Shown piece by piece: positions 15,181 to 20,928 of a DNA stretch of 20,928 nt; position 1 is the stretch's first letter; each line of letters opens with the position of its first letter. Under the pieces are notes generated by a model. It searched no databases. It was not told the DNA's origin and saw only the letters and a list, made by a program, of their open reading frames with translations. The translations under genes and the position numbers were made by a program. The stretch is from JAWLFI01 sp041685645 (GTDB lineage Bacteria; Bacteroidota; Bacteroidia; Chitinophagales; Saprospiraceae), in assembly GCA_041685645.1 (NCBI GenBank), contig JAWLFI010000025.1, forward strand, positions 1-20,928, given 5' to 3'.

Positions 15181-15270
15181 AGAAAGAGCTCTGCAAATAT
15201 GATGCGCGGCTCTTTCTGGTCATATTTGTAAGGTTTTGCAGAAACCGATCCCTTTTTTTCGGTCAAAACC
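15181..15270 (+). ncRNA. Candidate structured RNA with competing helices
   Basis: Four perfect pairings are possible. AGAAAGAGC (15181-15189) pairs with GCTCTTTCT (15209-15217). CAAATATGA (15194-15202) pairs with TCATATTTG (15220-15228). TCTGCAAA (15190-15197) pairs with TTTGCAGA (15235-15242). GGTTTTG (15232-15238) pairs with CAAAACC (15264-15270), enclosing ACCGA/TCGGT. The first three compete with each other. It matches no RNA class I know. It lies between the small membrane gene and a terminator, so it could be that transcript's 3' region or a separate RNA. Confidence 0.35.
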
Positions 15271-15312
15271 ATAATAAGGTGCTTAGATGTAGAGAACACA
15301 TTGTAAAAACCT

Positions 15313-15351
15313 TGGCGTGCCTTATGTATATGGCACGCCATTTATTTTGTT
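15313..15351 (+). terminator. Terminator, probably bidirectional
   Basis: TGGCGTGCC (15313-15321) pairs perfectly with GGCACGCCA (15332-15340), followed on the plus strand by TTTATTTTGTT. Read on the minus strand it is followed by AAGGTTTTTA, so it could also end the leftward transcript from 16659. Confidence 0.75.
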
Positions 15352-15600
15352 GCCATCGTTTTATTTCCGATATCACCTGCTTACGGGACTAAATACGCTA
15401 CCAATTCATACCCAGTGTTATAAAATCGGTTCTATACATGAAATCAATTCAGGCATTTGATGGGTACTCTTAACCCAAAAGAAAACCAGCGATCCACACA
15501 AGCCCAAAGGCTTTAACAAAACCCAATACCATCAAATTAAACATTTGCTATGTAAGGGCTAAATGTCGGCACAAAACTGACATCCTCGGCCTGCTTTCGA

Positions 15601-16659
15601 TTAATCCTCCGTTTCCCAAACGGTCATATCCAAAGCAGCAATCACCTCATCCGGATCCGCCCAGGTCGATGGGGTAAAATAGCCGGAGCGTCCGGGATGA
15701 TCCAAAATGTGGTTCGCAAACCAGATGGCGCTGCGTGCGGTAAAGGCATACGGCTCCGGACTTTTCAACTGCATGGACAGCTGATTGTCTACTGCATCTG
15801 CAACTTCGCCATACACCCAGGCCGAACCCTCTTCCCGCTGTTTTTTCGTTGGACCTTTCACATTCCGATCTACATACCGTTGAATGCGGTTTTTGACCCA
15901 GGAGATGCGCAACAAGGGATTAAATAGCCATTGCCACTTCATCTTGCGATATGTCGAAGGCGGGGTCGACATAAATACGCGAATATTGGGTATGCCCGTC
16001 GACCAGTAGGCCGTTGAAATATCTCCCCAGGGAATGCTCATCGCAAAGCGCTTTTGCTCTCCAAGAGTAAAATACTGTCCCTCCTTGCCCACAGGCTCTG
16101 CAACCAATTCGTGGTTTTGGCGCACCCGCCCCTTTTCGCCTAATTGTGACACTGCCGTCGTCATGGTCCCATGAGAAATCGAGGTTCCAAAACTAGCAAT
16201 CGCGAGGGTCAAGCTTTGAGCATCGGGCATTTTCTCTGCGAGTATATTGGATACAATATCCGTAGGCACGACATCAAATCCCGCGCCGGGAAGCAAGACG
16301 ACGCCCTTCTCCTGTGCCGCTTCATCAAAGCGCTGAATAGCCTCGAAAATCTTCCACTCTCCGGTAATATCGACATAATGCACAGCAACAGATAAACAGG
16401 CCTTGACCAGTGGGAGCGCCGTGCGATCAAACGGACCGGCCGCATTCAGCACGAGGTCAATGTCGGCCAGCGCTTCTTCTATGGTGGTGGAATCATCGAG
16501 GGCAAATACCCGATGTCCCTTATTCAGTTGTTTCCCCAACTCCCCTATCGCTTGCACCGATCGGCCAGCTAGAATCAACTCCTTTGCCTCGCTGCCGGGC
16601 CATTGTTCTGCGATCAATCGTCCCGTAAATCCGTTCGCTCCATAAAGTAGTACTTTCAT
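15601..16659 (-). CDS. Saccharopine dehydrogenase-like NADP-binding oxidoreductase
   Basis: A 352-aa Rossmann-fold oxidoreductase of the saccharopine dehydrogenase-like / trans-acting enoyl reductase group. The start at 16659 places the dinucleotide loop G7-A-N-G-F-T-G13 (in MKVLLYGANGFTGRLI) at the N-terminus; the longer open frame to 16794 runs back through the neighbouring gene and is not credible. Other family marks are VLNAAGPFDRT and HYVDITGEWKIF, then LLPGAGFDVVPTDI at about residues 140-155. The true substrate is unknown; the name reflects the fold. It is divergent from the RidA-type gene with 66 bases between the starts, so the two may share control. Only a hairpin at 15313-15340 lies downstream as terminator. 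Confidence 0.87.
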   Translation of the reverse strand: MKVLLYGANGFTGRLIAEQWPGSEAKELILAGRSVQAIGELGKQLNKGHRVFALDDSTTIEEALADIDLVLNAAGPFDRTALPLVKACLSVAVHYVDITGEWKIFEAIQRFDEAAQEKGVVLLPGAGFDVVPTDIVSNILAEKMPDAQSLTLAIASFGTSISHGTMTTAVSQLGEKGRVRQNHELVAEPVGKEGQYFTLGEQKRFAMSIPWGDISTAYWSTGIPNIRVFMSTPPSTYRKMKWQWLFNPLLRISWVKNRIQRYVDRNVKGPTKKQREEGSAWVYGEVADAVDNQLSMQLKSPEPYAFTARSAIWFANHILDHPGRSGYFTPSTWADPDEVIAALDMTVWETED

Positions 16660-16697
16660 TTTCAGCCTTCTTGTTTCCCTCAAGGTAAAAAAAATCG

Positions 16698-16705
16698 TAT
16701 ATTTC
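16698..16705 (+). promoter_or_regulatory. Candidate -7 element for the RidA-type gene
   Basis: TATATTTC is one base off TAnnTTTG and lies 20 bases before the ATG at 16726. A TTG at 16671-16673 is 24 bases upstream, a little far. Weak call. Confidence 0.3.
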
Positions 16706-16725
16706 TTCTCTAAATTATTAAATCT

Positions 16726-17145
16726 ATGAGTCGACTCATCGAAGGAAAAGCCAAACCGAGAGGAAAATATCCACACATCAAACGCGTGGGGCAATTTCTT
16801 TATATTTCAGGTACATCTTCCCGTCGTCCGGACAACAGCCTTGAAGGGGTGGAAGTAGACGAAATGGGCACGACCGCACTCGACATCAGAAAGCAAACGC
16901 GCGCCGTGCTCGAAAACATCGGTGATATTCTCAAAGAAGAAGGTGCCGAACTGGATGATGTCGTGGATATCACCACCTTTCTCGTCAATATGAACGACTT
17001 TGGAGGATACAACGAAGTCTATGGAGAATTTTTTGATTATACGGGCCCCACCCGCACCACGGTCGCTGTGCACCAACTCCCTCACCCGCATCTTTTGATA
17101 GAGATTAAAGCCATCGCATACTTAGGTGAAAAACAGGCACAGTAA
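16726..17145 (+). CDS. RidA family protein, 2-aminomuconate deaminase type
   Basis: A 139-aa RidA/YjgF-fold protein. Its sequence is closer to 2-aminomuconate deaminases of the tryptophan/nitrobenzoate breakdown pathways than to generic RidA: the stretches FLYISGTSSRRPDN, LDIRKQTRAVLENI, DITTFLVNMNDFGGYNEVYG, GPTRTTVAVHQLPHPHLLIE and IKAIAY are those of that group. 2-Aminomuconate deaminase hydrolyses 2-aminomuconate to 4-oxalocrotonate and ammonia. R110 in GPTRTTV and E126 in LLIEIKA correspond to the active-site region of RidA. No other gene of the 3-hydroxyanthranilate route is in the window. It faces parC tail-to-tail with only 7 bases between stops. Confidence 0.88.
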   Translation: MSRLIEGKAKPRGKYPHIKRVGQFLYISGTSSRRPDNSLEGVEVDEMGTTALDIRKQTRAVLENIGDILKEEGAELDDVVDITTFLVNMNDFGGYNEVYGEFFDYTGPTRTTVAVHQLPHPHLLIEIKAIAYLGEKQAQ

Positions 17146-17152
17146 TACGCCC

Positions 17153-19738
17153 CTACAAATCGAGTTCTAAGGAGTCGCCTGGCTTGTATTTTTTGTCTGA
17201 GCCGCTGTCCTCAGCCGGAGATTCCTCCTTCTTGAATGCGACCGACTTTACTTTTACTTTGTTGTCGCAAAGCTTATTCCCGATGGATCGCCAGCCCTTG
17301 ACATCCACAAAATCATCCACATCCACGGTTTCGGTGATGGTTTCCCCTTTCTGCTTGTATTCATATTTCACAACGGCGCCGGGCTTCACGAGCACCTCAA
17401 TCAAATCGGATGACCGATGGTCGGTAATGAACTCAAATTTCTGCTCCAGCGTACTCGTCTCGATCTGAAATCGCTTGAGTAAAGTGTATTTCCGTTCCCC
17501 ATCGTAATAAATGGAGCCGAGAACCATATCCTCTTGATATTTGACCACCTTATAGATCTTATCCATAGCCACTTTGAACTGAATGAGATCCATTTCCCGC
17601 ATTTCGTAGCTGCCATCCTTGTATAGAATGAGAATCAGATCGCCCGTGTCAAATGGCCCCAAAAAGTAGCCGCGCTCTTCGGTGTTGAGTCTCCCGGACA
17701 CCTCATCTATCCAAACCTTCAGCGCACCTAATGTGGATTGTCCTTCCTCCTTAAGGCTGATCTTGTAGACCGGATATTTTGTGATGATATTTCCCTTGGC
17801 GCCACGCCCTTTAATATCTAAATCCGCAAAATCAAATTCCAGTTTCTTTTTTCGGGCCCGACAAGACTGCGTCAACTGAATACCGACCGTCTCTGCCTCT
17901 CCGTTGGGGTTAACGGTAAAGTGGTGCACCTTAGACCCCTTCGCTCCCGTCGTCATCGGATAATCCCGATCTCTTACAATTGCCTTAACTTGAAAGCGCT
18001 TGGCGTATGTATTGCCGGACTTGCCATCCGTATAAACAAGGTTGTAAGTAGTGCGCTCATCTCCTTTATGCCAGACTGCTGCGTGAATAATCTCTTTTCC
18101 AACGTACACCTTTTCATCGATGCGAACCACTTTGTAGTTGCCATCCTTTTTAAAGACAATAATATCGTCAATATCAGAGCACTCCATGACAAACTCCTCC
18201 TTTTTGAGTCCCGTCCCGATAAAGCCGCCTTTCCTGTCGATGTATAATTTTTCATTGCTCGCCACCACTGCGGTGCGCTCAATGGTATCAAAAGAGGCAA
18301 TTTCTGTTTTTCGCTCCCTGCCCTTGCCAAACTTATCGATCAGCATCTGAAAGTAATCAATGGTGTATTGGACTATGTGATCCAAATGGTATTGCACTTC
18401 CTTCAATTCCTCCTCCAGCTGCCGCATTTTCTCATCGGCCTTTTCAGCATTGTACTTTGAAATCCGCTTGATTTTAATCTCTGTTAACCGCAGGATGTCA
18501 TCCTCCGTAATATCCCGCAACAACTCAAACTCGGCCTTTTTGTTTTTTCGGCCCGGAGTGCTGATATACTCGTGCAATCCCTCATCGATGGTTTCCATGA
18601 CCTCTTCCCAGGTCTCGGCGGTCTCAATGCGACGATAAATCCGCTTTTCAATAAAAATCTTAACCAGAGAATAAAAGTGGATTTGTTCCAACAGTTCAGA
18701 CTTCTTGATTTCCAGCTCCTGCCGGAGTAGATCTTTGGTCTGCTCGGTGCTGATCGCCAGGATTTCCTCCACGGGTAGAAAAACCGGCTTGTCCTCTCGA
18801 ATCACGCAAGCGTTCGGAGAAATACTTTCCTGGCAACGCGTAAAGGCATAGAGTGCGTCCATGGCGATTTCAGGAGAAGTGCCCGGATGTAAACTAATCT
18901 CAACCTCTACGTTTTTTGCCGTGTTATCGACGACTTTTTTTACTTTTATTTTCCCCTTATCATTCGCTTTGAGAATACTATCGATCAAAGTGTCGGTCGT
19001 CACCCCGTAAGGTAAGTCCGTAACGTGCAGGGTGTTCTTATCAATGATTTCTATGGTGGCCCGCACTTTCACTCGACCGCCTCTCATGCCGTGATTGTAT
19101 TCACTCACATCCATTTTCCCACCAAAGGGAAAGTCGGGAAATAATTGCACTTTTTTTCCCTCCAGTATTTTGATGCCCCCTTTGAGGAGTTCGATAAAGT
19201 TGTGGGGTAAGATTTTAGTAGAAAGTCCCACGGCAATTCCATCCACACCCTGAGCCAACACCATGGGAAATTTCATAGGTAACTGCACCGGTTCTTCCTT
19301 TCGGCCGTCGTAGGCCAATTGCCATTCGGTAATCTTCGGATTAAAAGCCACCTCGAGGGCGAAAGGGGTCAGTCGGGCTTCAATATATCGGGAAGCTGCT
19401 GCTGAGTCTCCGGTGCGCACATCGCCCCAATTCCCCTGTGGATCGATCAGTAAGTCTTTCTGTCCCAAATTCACCAGAGCATCTCCTATGGCAGTGTCAC
19501 CGTGGGGGTGATACTGCATGGTCTGCCCAATGATATTGGCCACTTTGTGGTATCGACCATCGTGCATCAATCGCATAGAGTGCAAAATACGGCGCTGTAC
19601 AGGCTTGAGACCATCTTCAATGTAGGGTACCGCTCGTTCCAGGATGACATAAGAGGCGTAATCTAAAAAATAGCCCTCATACATCTGACTTAATGCCCCT
19701 CCGGTCTTTGATCCTATCGATTTCTGATTGTCACTCAT
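17153..19738 (-). CDS. parC: DNA topoisomerase IV subunit A
   Basis: The DNA-cleaving subunit of the type IIA topoisomerase that separates daughter chromosomes. It is 861 aa. The winged-helix region has EDGLKPVQRRILHSM, and the quinolone-resistance region reads YHPHGDTA, with Thr82 where E. coli ParC has Ser80. The catalytic tyrosine is Y118 in ASRYIEARLTP. A coiled-coil stretch lies at about residues 360-470, then a C-terminal pinwheel, where the GyrA box is only a degenerate GRGAKG, favouring ParC over GyrA. Bacteroidota parC usually follows parE; here the upstream side instead carries 389 bases without a gene and then an IS3-type transposase. A -7 box lies about 55 bases before the start. 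Confidence 0.92.
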   Translation of the reverse strand: MSDNQKSIGSKTGGALSQMYEGYFLDYASYVILERAVPYIEDGLKPVQRRILHSMRLMHDGRYHKVANIIGQTMQYHPHGDTAIGDALVNLGQKDLLIDPQGNWGDVRTGDSAAASRYIEARLTPFALEVAFNPKITEWQLAYDGRKEEPVQLPMKFPMVLAQGVDGIAVGLSTKILPHNFIELLKGGIKILEGKKVQLFPDFPFGGKMDVSEYNHGMRGGRVKVRATIEIIDKNTLHVTDLPYGVTTDTLIDSILKANDKGKIKVKKVVDNTAKNVEVEISLHPGTSPEIAMDALYAFTRCQESISPNACVIREDKPVFLPVEEILAISTEQTKDLLRQELEIKKSELLEQIHFYSLVKIFIEKRIYRRIETAETWEEVMETIDEGLHEYISTPGRKNKKAEFELLRDITEDDILRLTEIKIKRISKYNAEKADEKMRQLEEELKEVQYHLDHIVQYTIDYFQMLIDKFGKGRERKTEIASFDTIERTAVVASNEKLYIDRKGGFIGTGLKKEEFVMECSDIDDIIVFKKDGNYKVVRIDEKVYVGKEIIHAAVWHKGDERTTYNLVYTDGKSGNTYAKRFQVKAIVRDRDYPMTTGAKGSKVHHFTVNPNGEAETVGIQLTQSCRARKKKLEFDFADLDIKGRGAKGNIITKYPVYKISLKEEGQSTLGALKVWIDEVSGRLNTEERGYFLGPFDTGDLILILYKDGSYEMREMDLIQFKVAMDKIYKVVKYQEDMVLGSIYYDGERKYTLLKRFQIETSTLEQKFEFITDHRSSDLIEVLVKPGAVVKYEYKQKGETITETVDVDDFVDVKGWRSIGNKLCDNKVKVKSVAFKKEESPAEDSGSDKKYKPGDSLELDL

Positions 19739-20127
19739 AGTATTTCACTTTACAACCTCTTTATATCTGCGCAAAGATGTCGTACTTTGAATCGCAAAAA
19801 TAAACATATATTTATTTATTATACTACTTTAGCATTCATAGCTTAGCACGAAAGAGGATCTCCTTTGTACTCCCTCGGCTGGCAGGCACTTCAAGATCAA
19901 GAACATCAACACTTTACGATAGTCCCAACTGGTTCGGCCCCCTATTAATCGGACAATAAATTACGAAGGTTAAAAAAATACATTTCATTGGCCTATCTTT
20001 GTTTTACGAGAGTCGACCAACGGTGATGTTTAGACCGATGTCGATTTGTATTGTGTAGGCCTACCAATACATTTTATTTTATCAGCCCATCGAGGGCTTC
20101 AAAATAAACGAGAGTCTCCCTGCTGGC
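19739..20127. other. Gene-free stretch between parC and the transposase
   Basis: No gene. It holds a candidate parC -7 element, a minus-strand stop-to-stop frame of 25 codons (19836-19916, reading VDVLDLEVPASRG and on to RAKL) that looks like the tail of a lost gene, and a near-palindrome GTATTG-T-GTAGGCCTAC-CAATAC (20048-20070) that could belong to the end of the insertion sequence. The exact IS end cannot be fixed because the other end is outside the window. Confidence 0.5.
19795..19802 (-). promoter_or_regulatory. Candidate -7 element for parC
   Basis: On the minus strand the bases read TATTTTTG, an exact TAnnTTTG, about 57 bases before the parC ATG. No TTG at the proper distance upstream. 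Confidence 0.35.
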
Positions 20128-20928
20128 TCAGTTTGCCCGATAGTCATATTGACCTATATTGGGCAAAGTGAGTACATCCTGATAAGCTACTTTTAGCTTA
20201 AACTTAACCTTTCTTTTTGCTAAAGGTACAACTTCTATTTTGTTCATTTCAAATAGTGCCCAAAATTTTGAAGGAGCCAAACCTTTGATACTACTGTGAC
20301 TCCTGTCATTATTATAGCGTGTGTAAAACTTTTTGAGCCGTTCTTCTAGCTGTCCTAGACTAGAGAACCTATCTCTATTCAGTGCTTTCCCCAAGGTGTT
20401 ATGGAAGCTTTCAATATGCCCATTTTCTTCTGGGGAATAGGGGTGTGTGAAAACTTGATCGAGATGATTTTCTTCGAAAAAAGTATGAATCAATTCCGAG
20501 CTAAATTGCTTTCCATTGTCGTTTCGAACTTCAATATCGATTCTTGATTTTCGCAAACCGGCAGGTTGCAAATAGTTAGCAATCACATACTCCCAGGCCG
20601 CTTTGACTTGGTGACTCCTCATCGTATAACCAGCTGTCCAATGCAACACATAACGGGTAAAAGTATCTAGTATCGTAAGGATAAATGCATACTTGCCAAC
20701 TTCATATATCCAGATGTATTTTATATCCATCTCTATAATCTGAAGTGGACCCATAGGCGCCACTCTGCGGAACTTGACAAAGTTGCGCCCTTTCCTCTTC
20801 CTTGGCTCTTCTAGTAATAAGTATTCCTTCATCAATCGGTATACTTTTTTGTGATTGATGTAATACCCTCGTAGTTGCAAGTGAACGGTGATGAGTCGAT
20901 ACCAATCAGGCAAATCTGGGTTGATCTT
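20128..20928 (-). CDS. IS3-family transposase OrfB, partial
   Basis: DDE/rve integrase-type transposase. The frame stays open to the window edge (KINPDLPDWYRL precedes the nearest possible TTG start at 20913), so the N-terminus is cut off. Counting from 20913: a helix-turn-helix-like part (HTH_21-type, RGYYINHKKVYRLMKEYLLL), then the catalytic triad D63 (EMDIKYIW), D132 (RNDNGKQF) and E168 (EENGHIESFHN), with 35 residues between the second D and E as in the IS3 group. The C-terminal TRYNNDRSHSSIKGLAPSKF is typical. The usual OrfA partner would lie beyond the right edge. Confidence 0.9.
   Translation of the reverse strand, partial: KINPDLPDWYRLITVHLQLRGYYINHKKVYRLMKEYLLLEEPRKRKGRNFVKFRRVAPMGPLQIIEMDIKYIWIYEVGKYAFILTILDTFTRYVLHWTAGYTMRSHQVKAAWEYVIANYLQPAGLRKSRIDIEVRNDNGKQFSSELIHTFFEENHLDQVFTHPYSPEENGHIESFHNTLGKALNRDRFSSLGQLEERLKKFYTRYNNDRSHSSIKGLAPSKFWALFEMNKIEVVPLAKRKVKFKLKVAYQDVLTLPNIGQYDYRAN
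20128..20928 (-). mobile_element. IS3-family insertion sequence, partial
   Basis: Inferred from the transposase. Its 3' side ends somewhere between 19917 and 20127, possibly near the inverted repeat at 20048-20070. Its 5' side is outside the window, so terminal inverted repeats and target duplication cannot be checked here. Confidence 0.6.

Larger units (their letters stand above)
15095..15600. other. Gene-free AT-rich stretch with RNA structure
   Basis: No convincing long frame. It contains the structured segment 15181-15270 and a hairpin terminator at 15313-15351. On the minus strand, 15470-15544 encodes a 24-residue hydrophobic peptide (starts MFNLMVLGF, ends AGFLLG) with no evident ribosome site; I do not call it a gene. 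The rest shows nothing recognisable. Confidence 0.5.

Noticed and set aside
15470..15544. 24-residue hydrophobic peptide on the minus strand
   Set aside because: No start context or promoter; such short frames are expected by chance in AT-rich DNA.
19836..19916. 25-codon stop-to-stop frame on the minus strand reading VDVLDLEVPASRG
   Set aside because: Too short and no start; could be a gene remnant, but I cannot name a source.
19988..20001. TATCTTTG on the plus strand as a promoter
   Set aside because: The only TTG is 3 bases away, not about 20, and no plus-strand gene follows.

Overview
The window looks like a chromosomal stretch from a free-living member of the Bacteroidota, perhaps of the Saprospiria/Cytophagia type (the class is a guess). 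The reasons are a type IX secretion (T9SS) C-terminal sorting domain, a TonB receptor paired with a DUF4465 protein, short PabB and class IV aminotransferase genes, and several promoters of the Bacteroidota form TTG-N19-21-TAnnTTTG. Most genes are compact housekeeping or uptake genes. The exceptions are an AT-rich island at about 13.6-15.6 kb and an insertion sequence at the right edge.

Layout. (1) 44-4340: a cobalamin uptake locus. A TonB-like energy transducer (-) is divergent from a B12-riboswitch-controlled BtuB-like receptor (+), which is followed after 3 bases by a secreted DUF4465/T9SS protein. (2) 4559-7328: a structured dispersed repeat, a PaaI-type thioesterase, then a likely operon of a GNAT acetyltransferase, an alanine/ornithine-racemase-family PLP protein and two small proteins I do not recognise. 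(3) 7342-11327: feoA-feoB-pabB-pabC-like, a ferrous iron transporter translationally coupled to p-aminobenzoate (folate) synthesis genes. (4) 11547-13389: an operon read leftwards of pirin, a DUF2834 membrane protein and HemJ (protoporphyrinogen oxidase). (5) 13446-15544: a second copy of the structured repeat in opposite orientation, then an AT-rich island. The island holds a lipoprotein-like protein with an eight-cysteine C-terminus, a small membrane protein, and a stretch able to form several competing RNA helices. (6) 15601-19738: a saccharopine-dehydrogenase-like oxidoreductase (-), divergent from a 2-aminomuconate-deaminase-type RidA protein (+), which converges on topoisomerase IV subunit A (-). 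(7) 20128-20928: a partial IS3-family transposase cut by the window edge.

The most interesting unexplained signals are these. First, the Cys-rich protein with its small membrane neighbour looks like a halocin-C8-style bacteriocin/immunity pair. A good promoter precedes its leader, but the first ATG is out of frame with the lipobox and a 7-bp repeat array lies exactly between them, so it could be a phase-variable switch or a frameshifted gene. Second, the two copies of the ~120-129 bp repeat keep the same single-stranded cores while their hairpin arms differ completely in sequence. Third, the RNA region at 15181-15345 has mutually exclusive perfect helices. No tRNA, rRNA or CRISPR array was seen.
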